A stretch of 64,000 nucleotides of DNA from Pseudomonas syringae (lineage in GTDB: Bacteria; Pseudomonadota; Gammaproteobacteria; Pseudomonadales; Pseudomonadaceae). The stretch is taken from NCBI RefSeq assembly GCF_021605415.1, contig NZ_WKEQ01000003.1, positions 164,459 through 228,458 of the forward strand, written 5' to 3'. The position numbers and the translations under genes were made by a program. Every line of letters begins with the position of its first letter. Positions within the stretch are counted from its first letter, which is position 1. This document shows, piece by piece, positions 16,920 to 26,239 of the stretch. Below the pieces are notes generated by a model. The model was not told where the DNA came from. It ran no database searches and saw nothing but the letters and a program-made list of their open reading frames with translations.

Positions 16920-19373
16920 ATGAAAAAACTCAAACTGGTGATGATCGGCAATGGCATGGCCGGGGTTCGTACCCTGGAAGAATTGCTCAAGCTGAGCAAC
17001 GAGCTGTACGACATCACGGTCTTCGGTGCCGAACCGCACACCAACTACAACCGCATCCTGCTATCGCCGGTGCTGGCCGGCGAGCAGACCTTTGAAGAAA
17101 TCGTCCTTAACGATCTGGACTGGTACCTGGAAAACAACATCAAGTTGTTGCTCAACCGCAAAGTCGTCGAGATCGACCGGATCAAGCGCCGGGTGATCGC
17201 CGAGGACGGCACCGAGGCCGAATACGATCGCCTGCTGATCGCCACCGGTTCGACGCCGTTCATCCTGCCGATCCCCGGCAACACCTTGCAGGGCGTAATC
17301 GGCTACCGCGACATTGCCGACACCCAAGCGATGATCGACACCGCCAAGACCCACAAACACGCGGTGGTTATCGGCGGCGGCCTGCTCGGCCTCGAAGCCG
17401 CCAACGGTCTGATGCTGCGCGGCATGCATGTGACCGTGGTGCACCTCGGCGAGTGGTTGCTGGAACGGCAACTGGACAAGACCAGCGGCCAACTCCTGCA
17501 AACGGCCCTCGAATCCCGTGGCCTGCACTTCCGTTTGTGCGAACAGACCCAGGCCTTGCACGACGCTGGCAATGGCCGGGTCGGCTCGGTGCAGTTCAAG
17601 AACGGCGACATCATCCCTGCCGATCTGGTGGTGATGGCCGCCGGCATCCGTCCCAATACCGAACTTGCGGAAAAATCCGGCATCCCTTGCAGCCGTGGCG
17701 TGCTGGTCAACGACACGATGCAAACCTACGATCCGCGCATCTACGCCATCGGCGAATGCGCCAGCCATCGCGGCATCGCTTATGGCCTGGTTGCGCCACT
17801 GTTCGAACAGGCCAAGGTGTGTGCCAACCACCTCGCTCAACTGGGCTTTGCTACCTATAAAGGCTCGGTCACCTCGACCAAGCTGAAAGTCACCGGCATC
17901 GACCTGTTTTCCGCCGGCGATTTCATGGGCGGCGAAGGCACCGAGACCATCACCCTCTCCGACCCGATCGGCGGCGTTTACAAGAAACTGGTGATTAAGG
18001 ATGACGTGTTGGTCGGCGCCTGTCTGTACGGCGATACGGCAGATGGCGGTTGGTATTTCCGGCAGATTCGTGAGAATCACGCCATCGGCGAGATCCGCGA
18101 TCACTTGATGTTCGGCGAAAACGCCCTCGGCGACGTAGGACATCAGGGCCAGGACAAAGCCATGAGCATGGCCGACAACGCCGAAGTCTGCGGCTGCAAC
18201 GGCGTGTGCAAGGGCACCATCGTCAAGGCGATTCAGGAACACGGGTTGTTCAGCGTCGACGAGGTGAAAAAGCACACCAAAGCCGCCAGCTCCTGCGGCT
18301 CCTGCGCAGGGCTGGTCGAGCAGATTCTGATCAACACTGTGGGCGGTGCGGCAGACGTCAAACCGAAAAGCGAAAAAGCCATCTGCGGTTGCAGCGACCT
18401 CAATCACGGGCAAATCCGCCAAGCCATCCGCGACGAGCACCTGCTGACCATCGCCGGCACCATGAGCTACCTGAACTGGCGTACGCCAAACGGCTGCGCG
18501 ACCTGCCGTCCAGCGCTCAACTATTACCTGATTTCCACCTGGCCCGGCGAGGCGGTGGACGATCCGCAATCGCGCCTGATCAACGAACGCGCCCACGCCA
18601 ACATCCAGAAGGACGGCACCTATTCTGTCGTCCCGCGGATGTGGGGCGGTGTGACCAATCCTTCCGAACTGCGCCGGATTGCCGACGTGGCCGACAAATA
18701 CAACGTGCCAATGGTCAAGGTCACCGGCGGTCAGCGGATCGACTTGCTGGGCATCAAAAAACAGGATTTGCCGGGGGTCTGGAAGGATCTCGACATGCCG
18801 TCCGGGCACGCTTACGGCAAGTCGATCCGCACCGTGAAAACCTGCGTCGGCAGCGAGTTCTGCCGCTTCGGCACGCAGAATTCGACGCAACTGGGCATCG
18901 AGCTAGAACACGATCTGTTCAACATGTGGTCGCCGCACAAGGTGAAACTGGCTGTCTCCGGTTGCCCGCGCAACTGCTCGGAAGCGGGCATCAAGGACGT
19001 GGGAATCATCGGCGTCGATTCCGGCTGGGAGATGTACATCGGCGGTAACGGCGGGATCAAAACCGAAGTCGCCGAGTTTTTCGTCAAGCTGAAAACCGCC
19101 GAAGAAGTGCGCGAATACAACGGTGCCTTCCTGCAGCTTTACCGCGAAGAAGCCTTCTACCTCGAACGCACCGTTCACTACATGCAACGGGTCGGCATGG
19201 AGCACATCAAGAAAGCCGTGCTGGAAGACCCTGAACGGCGCAAGACGCTGAACGAACGCCTGCAATTCTCCCTGACGTTCGAACAGGATCCGTGGAAACA
19301 ACGCCTGGCAGAGCCGCAACTGAAGAAAGAATTCGACGTGATTCCCGTCAAGCAATTGGAGGTGCCGGCATGA
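16920..19373 (+). CDS. nirB: Assimilatory nitrite reductase large subunit
   Basis: 817 residues. The N-terminal FAD/NAD(P)H-binding domain opens with VMIGNGMAGVRTLEEL. A BFD-like [2Fe-2S] segment follows (CGCNGVCKG and SCGSCAGL), and then the siroheme/[4Fe-4S] sulfite/nitrite reductase domain. Its cluster ligands are C642, C648 (CVGSEFC), C682 and C686 (GCPRNC). With NirD it reduces nitrite to ammonium using NAD(P)H. The stop overlaps the nirD start (ATGA). It is first in the operon after the NasT leader. Confidence 0.96.
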   Translation: MKKLKLVMIGNGMAGVRTLEELLKLSNELYDITVFGAEPHTNYNRILLSPVLAGEQTFEEIVLNDLDWYLENNIKLLLNRKVVEIDRIKRRVIAEDGTEAEYDRLLIATGSTPFILPIPGNTLQGVIGYRDIADTQAMIDTAKTHKHAVVIGGGLLGLEAANGLMLRGMHVTVVHLGEWLLERQLDKTSGQLLQTALESRGLHFRLCEQTQALHDAGNGRVGSVQFKNGDIIPADLVVMAAGIRPNTELAEKSGIPCSRGVLVNDTMQTYDPRIYAIGECASHRGIAYGLVAPLFEQAKVCANHLAQLGFATYKGSVTSTKLKVTGIDLFSAGDFMGGEGTETITLSDPIGGVYKKLVIKDDVLVGACLYGDTADGGWYFRQIRENHAIGEIRDHLMFGENALGDVGHQGQDKAMSMADNAEVCGCNGVCKGTIVKAIQEHGLFSVDEVKKHTKAASSCGSCAGLVEQILINTVGGAADVKPKSEKAICGCSDLNHGQIRQAIRDEHLLTIAGTMSYLNWRTPNGCATCRPALNYYLISTWPGEAVDDPQSRLINERAHANIQKDGTYSVVPRMWGGVTNPSELRRIADVADKYNVPMVKVTGGQRIDLLGIKKQDLPGVWKDLDMPSGHAYGKSIRTVKTCVGSEFCRFGTQNSTQLGIELEHDLFNMWSPHKVKLAVSGCPRNCSEAGIKDVGIIGVDSGWEMYIGGNGGIKTEVAEFFVKLKTAEEVREYNGAFLQLYREEAFYLERTVHYMQRVGMEHIKKAVLEDPERRKTLNERLQFSLTFEQDPWKQRLAEPQLKKEFDVIPVKQLEVPA

Positions 19374-19687
19374 ACTGGCTCGATATCTGTGCGCTGGAAG
19401 AAATCAATGCCCTCGGTTCCCGGATCATTGCCGGGCCGAAGGGTGACATCGCGATTTTTCGCACCAGCGACGACGAAGTTTTCGCCCTTGATGACCGCTG
19501 CCCGCACAAGGGCGGACCGCTGTCCCAAGGTTTGATCTATGGCAAACGCGTGGCTTGCCCGCTGCACAACTGGCAAATCGACCTGCAATCGGGCGAAGCC
19601 CTGGCGCCGGACATCGGTTGTGCGCATCACCACCTCACTCGGATCGAAAACGGCCGGGTGCAGTTGGCCCTGCGGGATGCCGTGTGA
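19370..19687 (+). CDS. nirD: Nitrite reductase small subunit (Rieske type)
   Basis: 105 residues with a complete Rieske [2Fe-2S] motif pair, CPHKGG and CPLHNW. Some NirD proteins lack these ligands; this one keeps them. It starts inside the last codon of nirB (ATGA overlap) and its stop overlaps the nasC ATG, so the three genes are translationally coupled. The open frame extends upstream within nirB but that is the shadow of nirB. Confidence 0.95.
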   Translation: MNWLDICALEEINALGSRIIAGPKGDIAIFRTSDDEVFALDDRCPHKGGPLSQGLIYGKRVACPLHNWQIDLQSGEALAPDIGCAHHHLTRIENGRVQLALRDAV

Positions 19688-22401
19688 TGGACCGCCAGAC
19701 GACGGCCTCGACCTGCTGTTATTGCGGGGTCGGTTGCGGCGTTTTGATCGAGCACGACGGCAAGCGCATTCTCGGCGTCAGTGGCGATCCGGCGCACCCG
19801 GCCAACTTCGGCAAACTGTGCAGTAAAGGCTCGACCCTGCACCTGACGGGCGATCTGGCGGCGCGGGCGTTGTACCCGGAACTGCGTCTGGGTAAGGGGT
19901 TGGCGCGCGACCGCACCGATTGGGACACCGCACTTGAGCATGCCGCCAATGTCTTCGCCGATACCATCGCCGAACATGGCCCGGACAGCGTCGCGTTCTA
20001 TATCTCCGGGCAGTTGCTGACCGAGGATTACTACGCGTTCAACAAAGTGGCGCGGGCACTGGTCGGCACCAACAACATCGACAGCAATTCGCGGCTGTGC
20101 ATGTCCTCGGCCGTGGTCGGTTACAAGCGCAGCCTCGGTGCCGATGCCCCGCCCTGCAACTATGAGGATCTGGAGCTCAGCGATTGCGTGATGATCGTCG
20201 GCAGTAACATGGCCTACGCCCATCCGGTACTGTTTCGTCGGCTGGAAGAGGCAAAGTCCCGCCGTCCAGCGATGAAAGTCATCGTCATTGATCCACGGCG
20301 CACTGATACTTGCGACTTGGCGGATATGCACCTGGCCATTCTGCCCGGCACCGACGTCGCCTTGTTCCATGGGATCTTGCATCTGTTGCTGTGGGAAGAA
20401 TGGGTGGATCGCGCGTTCATCGACGCACACACCGAAGGACTCGCCGCGCTGAAAAGCCTGGTGCGCGACTACACCCCGCACATGGTGTCGCAGCTGTGTG
20501 GGATCAGCATCGAGCAATTGCAGCAATGCGCGGAATGGGTCGGCACCTCGCCGAGTTTTCTCTCGTTGTGGTGCATGGGCCTGAACCAGTCCACCGCCGG
20601 CAGTGCCAAGAACAGCGCGTTGATCAATCTGCATCTCGCCACCGGCCAGATAGGCCGCGCCGGTGCAGGGCCTTTCTCTTTGACCGGTCAGCCAAATGCC
20701 ATGGGTGGGCGGGAAACCGGCAGTCTTTCGAATCTGTTGCCCGGTCATCGTGAAGTTGCCAACGCGGAACACCGCGCGCAGGTTGCCGCCTATTGGGGCG
20801 TGGATCATCTGCCTGAAACCACCGGGCTCAGCGCCATCGAGCTGTTCGAGGCGGTCAACAGCGGCAAGATCAAGGCGCTGTGGATCGCCTGTACCAATCC
20901 GGCGCAATCGATGCCGGATCAGACGGCCGTGCGCGCGGCGCTGGAAGCCTGTCCGTTCGTGGTGTTGCAGGAAGCCTTTCGCACCACCGAAACCGCCGCT
21001 TTCGCCGACTTGCTACTGCCCGCCGCCAGTTGGAGTGAGAAGGAAGGCTCGGTCACCAATTCCGAACGGCGAATTTCCCACGTCCGTAAAGCCGTCGTCG
21101 CACCCGGCGAAGCGCGCCCGGACTGGGCGATTACCGTAGATTTCGCACAGCGGCTGGAGAAACGTCTGCGCCCGCACGCGCCAAGTCTTTTCGCTTTCGA
21201 TCGGCCTTCGCAGCTGTTCGACGAATACAAGCACCTGACCGCCGGGCGTGATCTGGACTTGAGCGGCATCAGCCACGCCCTTATCGACCAGCTCGGGCCA
21301 CAGCAATGGCCCTTCCCGGCCGGCGCAACGCAAGGCACGTCCCGCCTGTATGGCGATGGGATTTTTCCCACCGCCAACGGCCGCGCACAATTCATCACCG
21401 AACCGTATCGCGCCGCCAAGGAACAACGTGACGCACGTTTTCCGCTGACGCTGATCACCGGTCGTCTGCGCGATCAATGGCACGGCATGAGCCGCACCGG
21501 CACTGCCGCGCAGTTATTCGGGCACGTCAGTGAAGCGGCGTTGAGCCTGCATCCGGAGGAGCTGCGCCGGCACAAATTGCAGCCTGGAGATCTGGTCAAC
21601 CTGAAAAGCCGTCGCGGCGCGGTAATTGTTGCTGTCGCCAGCGATGACAGTGTGCGGCCCGGCCAGGCGTTTCTGCCGATGCATTGGGGGGATCGCTTTC
21701 TCAAGGGCGGCGTGAACAGTCTGACCTTGGCCGCGTTCGATCCTTTGTCGAAACAACCGGAGCTCAAACACAGCGGCGTGCGTCTGGAGGCGGTGAAATT
21801 GCCGTGGCAGCTATTCGCACTGATCGAGGGCGATGTTCAACGGCATTTCGAGGCGTTACGACCCCTCTGCGAGGCGTTTTCCTACGTCAGCCTTAGCCTT
21901 GTCGGTCGCGAGCGTCCAGCGTTGCTGATACGCGCTGCCAGTACCGAGGCGCCGACCCCGCAATTGCTCCTGCAAATCGACCAATGCCTGGCGCTGATCG
22001 ATGGGCCGGTGCTGGCCTATGACGATCCGCGTCGTGCCATCGGCAAACGGGTGCGTATCGAACAGGGGCGGATCACTGCGATCCGCCTCGCCGGCGAAAC
22101 CCTCGCGCAACACTGGCTGCAAGGCCTGTGGCTCGAAGGACGCGCCGACGAGGCGCTGCGCCGCTGGTTCCTGGCGCCCATGAGTGCGCCCCCGGGTAAC
22201 GCTGGCGTTGAGATGACATCGAGCAAAACCCTGTGCACCTGCAAGAACGTCAGCCAGAACGCGGTCTGTGCCGGCATTCGCCAAGGCCTGGATTTGCAAG
22301 GCCTGAAAGAACAATTGGGATGCGGCACTCAGTGCGGCTCCTGTGTCCCGGAAATCAAGCGTTTGCTGGCTGCCACTGCGCAGCCGGTCGCTGTCATCTG
22401 A
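19687..22401 (+). CDS. nasC: Assimilatory nitrate reductase catalytic subunit
   Basis: 904 residues. The N-terminal [4Fe-4S] domain has CCYCGVGCGV and KLCSKG. The molybdopterin (bis-MGD) oxidoreductase body follows, with NSRLCMSSAVVGYK, GQPNAMGGRE and, near the C-terminal third, the dinucleotide-binding LITGRLRDQWH. A C-terminal BFD-like [2Fe-2S] domain (CTCKNVS, GCGTQCGSCVPE) completes it, as in Klebsiella-type NasA. It reduces nitrate to nitrite in the cytoplasm. The name nasC follows P. aeruginosa usage, where nasA is the transporter. Confidence 0.95.
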   Translation: MDRQTTASTCCYCGVGCGVLIEHDGKRILGVSGDPAHPANFGKLCSKGSTLHLTGDLAARALYPELRLGKGLARDRTDWDTALEHAANVFADTIAEHGPDSVAFYISGQLLTEDYYAFNKVARALVGTNNIDSNSRLCMSSAVVGYKRSLGADAPPCNYEDLELSDCVMIVGSNMAYAHPVLFRRLEEAKSRRPAMKVIVIDPRRTDTCDLADMHLAILPGTDVALFHGILHLLLWEEWVDRAFIDAHTEGLAALKSLVRDYTPHMVSQLCGISIEQLQQCAEWVGTSPSFLSLWCMGLNQSTAGSAKNSALINLHLATGQIGRAGAGPFSLTGQPNAMGGRETGSLSNLLPGHREVANAEHRAQVAAYWGVDHLPETTGLSAIELFEAVNSGKIKALWIACTNPAQSMPDQTAVRAALEACPFVVLQEAFRTTETAAFADLLLPAASWSEKEGSVTNSERRISHVRKAVVAPGEARPDWAITVDFAQRLEKRLRPHAPSLFAFDRPSQLFDEYKHLTAGRDLDLSGISHALIDQLGPQQWPFPAGATQGTSRLYGDGIFPTANGRAQFITEPYRAAKEQRDARFPLTLITGRLRDQWHGMSRTGTAAQLFGHVSEAALSLHPEELRRHKLQPGDLVNLKSRRGAVIVAVASDDSVRPGQAFLPMHWGDRFLKGGVNSLTLAAFDPLSKQPELKHSGVRLEAVKLPWQLFALIEGDVQRHFEALRPLCEAFSYVSLSLVGRERPALLIRAASTEAPTPQLLLQIDQCLALIDGPVLAYDDPRRAIGKRVRIEQGRITAIRLAGETLAQHWLQGLWLEGRADEALRRWFLAPMSAPPGNAGVEMTSSKTLCTCKNVSQNAVCAGIRQGLDLQGLKEQLGCGTQCGSCVPEIKRLLAATAQPVAVI

Positions 22402-22414
22402 TGAGGAAAACACC

Positions 22415-23197
22415 ATGAGCGCAAAAGTCTGGCTGGTGGGCGCAGGCCCGGGCGATCCAGAGTTGCTGACCCTCAAAGCGGTTCGCGCCCTGCGTGAAGC
22501 GGATGTGGTGCTGATCGATGATCTGGTCAACGACGCGGTGCTTGAACACTGCCCTGGCGCCCGCATTATTCCGGTGGGTAAACGCGGCGGTTGCCGCTCG
22601 ACGCCGCAGGCCTTTATTCATCGGCTGATGCTGCGTTATGCCCGTCACGGTAAATGCGTGGTACGGCTCAAGGGCGGTGATCCGTGCATTTTCGGCCGCG
22701 GCGGTGAAGAAGCGCAGTGGTTGCGTGAGCGCGGAATCGAAGTGGAAATGGTCAATGGCATCACTGCCGGGCTGGCCGGGGCCACGCAATGCGATATTCC
22801 GCTGACGCTGCGCGGCGTGGCACGCGGTGTGACGCTGGTCACCGCCCATACTCAGGACGACAGCCAATTGAACTGGCAGGCGTTGGCGCAAGGCGGAACA
22901 ACGCTGGTGGTGTACATGGGCGTGGCCAAGCTTGGGGAAATTCGCGAGCAGTTGCTGGCCGGCGGCATGGCGTCGGATACGCCGGTGGCGATGATCGAAA
23001 ACGCTTCGTTGCCGTATCAGCGTGAGTGTCGCAGTGATTTGACGAGGATGGAGACGGATGCGCTCGGGTTTGAGTTGAAGAGCCCGGCGATTCTGGTGAT
23101 CGGGGTGGTGGCGGGCATTGTTGAAGATCAAAAGGAACGTCCGGACATGGCCCGAGCCTGCGGCAGCGCCTACACGGGCATCGCGAACGTTGTTTGA
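22415..23197 (+). CDS. cobA: Uroporphyrinogen-III C-methyltransferase
   Basis: 260 residues of the SUMT/tetrapyrrole methylase family: VWLVGAGPGDPELLTLKA at the N terminus, VVRLKGGDPCIFGRGGEE and the PVAMIENAS segment. It makes precorrin-2 on the path to siroheme, the cofactor of NirB, which explains its place at the end of the operon. It lacks the CysG oxidase/chelatase half. It starts 13 bases after nasC with GAGGAAA ahead. Confidence 0.94.
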   Translation: MSAKVWLVGAGPGDPELLTLKAVRALREADVVLIDDLVNDAVLEHCPGARIIPVGKRGGCRSTPQAFIHRLMLRYARHGKCVVRLKGGDPCIFGRGGEEAQWLRERGIEVEMVNGITAGLAGATQCDIPLTLRGVARGVTLVTAHTQDDSQLNWQALAQGGTTLVVYMGVAKLGEIREQLLAGGMASDTPVAMIENASLPYQRECRSDLTRMETDALGFELKSPAILVIGVVAGIVEDQKERPDMARACGSAYTGIANVV

Positions 23198-23234
23198 TTG
23201 ATCGAACGCGACAGACGTCAAATCGCAGACAAAG

Positions 23235-23260
23235 AAAAGCCCGGCCTAAGCCGGGCTTTT
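23235..23260. terminator. Bidirectional terminator between cobA and oprF
   Basis: AAAAGCCCGGC-CTAA-GCCGGGCTTTT is an 11-bp hairpin with T tracts on both strands, between the convergent cobA and oprF genes. Confidence 0.92.
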
Positions 23261-23277
23261 CTCAGAGCGGCAGCTAA

Positions 23278-24312
23278 TTACTTAGCTTGAGCTTCAACCT
23301 GCGCTTCTACGCGACGGTTTACAGCGCGGCCAGCGTCAGTGCCGTTGTCGGCAACTGGGCGGGATTCGCCGTAGCCAACAGACTGAACGCGGGACGATTC
23401 AACACCGTACTGGTTGGTCAGAACTTGCTTAACGGCGTTTGCACGACGCTCGGACAGTTTCTGGTTGTAAGCGTCAGGACCGACGGAGTCAGTGTGACCT
23501 TCAACAGTAGTGGTGGTGGATGGGTACTGCTTCATGAAGTCAGCCAGGTTTTTGATGTCGCCGTAGCTGTTGGTTTTAACAACAGATTTGTCGAAGTCAA
23601 ATTTAACGTCCAGCTCAACACGAACAACTTCAGCAACTGCTGGGCAGCCATCAGCGTCAACAGTTACGTTGGCTGGGGTGTCCGGGCACTTGTCAACGTT
23701 GTCGCACACGCCGTCGTTGTCGCTGTCGGAGCAGACTTCAGCAGGTGCTGGAACTGGAGCAGCGGCTGGCTTGGAGCCGCCACCGAAGTTCACACCGATA
23801 CCGACGCTAGGAGCCCACTCGGTGTCACCCTGGTCGATGTTGTACTGAGCTTCAACGCCGGCACGAGCGTAGAAGTTGTCGGTGAAGTACAGCTTGGCAC
23901 CGCCGCCAACGTTGGCGAAGGTGGAACGGTTACGACCGTTCGAACCGTTCTGGTCGATGCTCTGGTCAGAGAAACCGGCCGAAACGTACGGACGCAGCAT
24001 GTCGCCCGGGTTGTTGAAGTGGTACAGAGCGTCCAGAGCGGTGTTGGCGCCCTTCACGTTCTTGCCGTCGTCGGCACGTACGTTGTGCACTTCGTCGTAG
24101 CCCAGACGCAGTTCAACGTCGTCGGTCAGGAAGTAACCGATCGAACCGCCGAACAGGTTGCCGTTGTTCTTGAAGTTACGAGCGCTGTCGAATTGTTCTT
24201 TCTTTGCGAAGCCTTCGATTTCAACTGCGCCTTGGCCTTGTGCCAGAGCGCCGAACGAAGTGGCGGCAATCAGAGAACCAATGGCCAAGCCCAAGGTGTT
24301 TTTCAGTTTCAT
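23278..24312 (-). CDS. oprF: Major outer-membrane porin OprF
   Basis: 344 residues. A signal peptide (about 1-24, ending GALA) leads into an eight-stranded OmpA-type beta-barrel (about 25-175). A proline/alanine linker follows, then a Cys-containing calcium-like segment (VCSDSDNDGVCDNVDKC), and a C-terminal OmpA-like peptidoglycan-binding domain (about 220-340, VEGHTDSVG and LSERRANAV). It is both a porin and a link between outer membrane and cell wall. It lies downstream of sigX, whose product drives oprF transcription in pseudomonads. Confidence 0.97.
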   Translation of the reverse strand: MKLKNTLGLAIGSLIAATSFGALAQGQGAVEIEGFAKKEQFDSARNFKNNGNLFGGSIGYFLTDDVELRLGYDEVHNVRADDGKNVKGANTALDALYHFNNPGDMLRPYVSAGFSDQSIDQNGSNGRNRSTFANVGGGAKLYFTDNFYARAGVEAQYNIDQGDTEWAPSVGIGVNFGGGSKPAAAPVPAPAEVCSDSDNDGVCDNVDKCPDTPANVTVDADGCPAVAEVVRVELDVKFDFDKSVVKTNSYGDIKNLADFMKQYPSTTTTVEGHTDSVGPDAYNQKLSERRANAVKQVLTNQYGVESSRVQSVGYGESRPVADNGTDAGRAVNRRVEAQVEAQAK

Positions 24313-24419
24313 CCGTTAAATCCCCATCTGGTGATTGTGAAGCAGTCCCGCAAACCGGGGGACAACTCGGCGGCAAGTCTATCAGAACTTGCCTACACGT
24401 AAGAGATATTTGCGCTGAA

Positions 24420-25010
24420 CTAAGTTTCAGCAATACCTGCAAATTTCTCACGTAATTTATCTAGAGCACGTTTGTAACGCATTTTTGTCGCACTCAAACC
24501 CATGTGCATGATGTCTGCGATCTCCTGAAACTCCAGCTCTGCGACAAATCGAAGCACCAGGATTTCCCGATCGATCGGGTTCACATACACCAGCCAGCGA
24601 TCAAGTCCGCCCGTTTCCTCGGGTTTTGGCGCCTTTTCTTCGGACGCTTCCTCAAGGGGGTCAAGACTCAATGCGTCCATCAAGCGACGCTTTCGCCGTT
24701 CCTTTCGATACTGCGTGATGCATTCGTTGTAAGTGATGCTGTATAGCCACGTCTTGAACTTCGATTTGCCCTCGAAGTTCTTCAGGCCATACAGCACCTT
24801 TAACATGACTTCCTGACAGACATCGTCTGCATCGCGATCGTTCCCAAGATATCTCGCACAGACGTTAAATAATGTTCGCTGGTAACGCCGCATCAGTTCT
24901 TCGTAGGCGCGCGTCACGTGAAAAAGCTCGGTATGCGAGCGCGCGACCAACTCCTCATCAGAGAGCTCGCGGGGGTCGTAGCGCGTGGATAGCGTTTGGG
25001 CTTTATTCAA
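24420..25010 (-). CDS. sigX: ECF sigma factor SigX
   Basis: 196 residues with sigma region 2 (DDVCQEVMLKVLYGLKNFEGKSKFKTWLY, about 65-95, -10 recognition) and region 4 (IDREILVLRFVAELEFQEIA, about 145-190). The linker is acidic. In pseudomonads SigX responds to membrane/osmotic stress and controls oprF and fatty-acid genes. No anti-sigma gene is adjacent; cmpX and crfX upstream are the expected partners. Confidence 0.95.
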   Translation of the reverse strand: MNKAQTLSTRYDPRELSDEELVARSHTELFHVTRAYEELMRRYQRTLFNVCARYLGNDRDADDVCQEVMLKVLYGLKNFEGKSKFKTWLYSITYNECITQYRKERRKRRLMDALSLDPLEEASEEKAPKPEETGGLDRWLVYVNPIDREILVLRFVAELEFQEIADIMHMGLSATKMRYKRALDKLREKFAGIAET

Positions 25011-25100
25011 AACAAGTCGTGCCGACAGTCAGGTCAATGTCCACCGCAGCCAGCTCGAAGCGGCATTTTGCGGCGGCATACATTAGCAGGGTTTGCCGGG

Positions 25101-25925
25101 TTAGCGGCTACTCACATGCTGTTCCAGCAGGATCCGATTGGAAAGAGAGACTAGCTCACCCTCATCGGTCAGCAATGTGGTTTTAACCGTGCCGATCTCT
25201 TCGATCTGGCCTTCGACCTCGCCAACACGCACTTGTTGCCCAACCTGATACAACTCACGCACATAGATTCCCGCAAGAATCTGACCGGCAATTTCCCGGC
25301 TTCCCAAACCCATGGCCAGCGCAACTGCCAGACCAACGGTAATCAAAACAATGACAATCACATGGTTCAGCAGGTCAGTCTTGACCTCCAGCTGACTGAT
25401 GGCCACCGAGATACTGATGATAATCACCAGCCCCTGTGCAATCCGTCCCAGTCCGGAAGCGTAGTCCAGGCCTACGCCCTCTGCCGCCCCGCGCACCAGC
25501 CCATTGGCCAATTGCGCGAGCAAAACACCTACCAGCAACACCAGCGCGGCGCCAAACACTTTCGGCAAATACAACGCTAACATGTCAAGCGTAGCTGAAA
25601 CTCGCTCAAGTCCAAGGGATTCTGCCGCAGAAACTAAAAATATTAGCAGAACGAACCAATAAACGATCTTCCCGATCAACGTAGAAATCGGAACCTGCAG
25701 CCCTGCACGGGACATCAGCTTGGTCAGGCCGGTGCCACCCATCAGGCGATCAAGGCCCAATTTGGCCAGCAGCTTGGACAGCAGTGTGTCGAGCAACTTG
25801 GCCACAACGAATCCCAGCAATAGCACCACAAGGGCGCCGAACAGGTTCGGTATGAAATTGGCGACTTTAGTCCACAACGCAGTCATTGCAGTGACGAGGC
25901 TCTGAGTCCAGAGATCAAGTTCCAT
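25101..25925 (-). CDS. cmpX: Mechanosensitive-channel-like protein CmpX
   Basis: 274 residues. Several hydrophobic helices (about 18-45, 85-105, 120-150, 165-205) precede a short soluble C terminus with the MscS-like GSREIAGQILAGIYVRELYQVG segment. It is a small-conductance mechanosensitive-channel-like membrane protein. The ATG (MELDLWTQ) is preferred over an in-frame TTG two codons upstream. Only two bases separate it from crfX, so they form an operon leading toward sigX and oprF. Confidence 0.9.
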   Translation of the reverse strand: MELDLWTQSLVTAMTALWTKVANFIPNLFGALVVLLLGFVVAKLLDTLLSKLLAKLGLDRLMGGTGLTKLMSRAGLQVPISTLIGKIVYWFVLLIFLVSAAESLGLERVSATLDMLALYLPKVFGAALVLLVGVLLAQLANGLVRGAAEGVGLDYASGLGRIAQGLVIIISISVAISQLEVKTDLLNHVIVIVLITVGLAVALAMGLGSREIAGQILAGIYVRELYQVGQQVRVGEVEGQIEEIGTVKTTLLTDEGELVSLSNRILLEQHVSSR

Positions 25926-25927
25926 AT

Positions 25928-26176
25928 TCAATCAGCCTTATCAGCAGTGCGAGCGGTAGGTTTACGGTGACGGGAGACCGGCGAGACATGGGCCGATCCG
26001 TTGTTCAGGGCGATCATCAGCGCGGGCAACCAGCGGCCCAGCAGGCTGAACAAATCGCCGGCGCCGACCTGACGGTTGGCGGTTTTGAGCACGCGACCCA
26101 GGCAGGCATCGTCGTCGCGGCTGGACGGCGACGCGTTGAGCATGTCGCGCAAAGACTGTTCAAACGGATCGTGCAT
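25928..26176 (-). CDS. crfX: Small protein CrfX
   Basis: An 82-residue protein, MHDPFEQSLRDMLNASPSSR onward, with a short hydrophobic stretch (LFSLLGRWLPALMIAL) and a basic tail. It corresponds by position and sequence character to CrfX upstream of cmpX. The ATG is chosen because GAGAGG stands six bases ahead; an in-frame GTG two codons upstream is too close to it. The molecular function is unknown. Confidence 0.8.
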   Translation of the reverse strand: MHDPFEQSLRDMLNASPSSRDDDACLGRVLKTANRQVGAGDLFSLLGRWLPALMIALNNGSAHVSPVSRHRKPTARTADKAD

Positions 26177-26239
26177 ACGCACCTCTCGTGATGTCTGTGA
26201 AAGACGCGGTCAGTTTTGGCCGGGTCACATGAAGCATGT

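Noticed and set aside
17061..18890. 609-codon open frame on the minus strand opposite nirB
   Set aside because: Antisense shadow of nirB, which has all its cofactor motifs in the other strand.
23287..24402. 371-codon plus-strand frame opposite oprF
   Set aside because: Shadow of the highly codon-biased oprF gene; a valine/threonine-rich composition is its signature.
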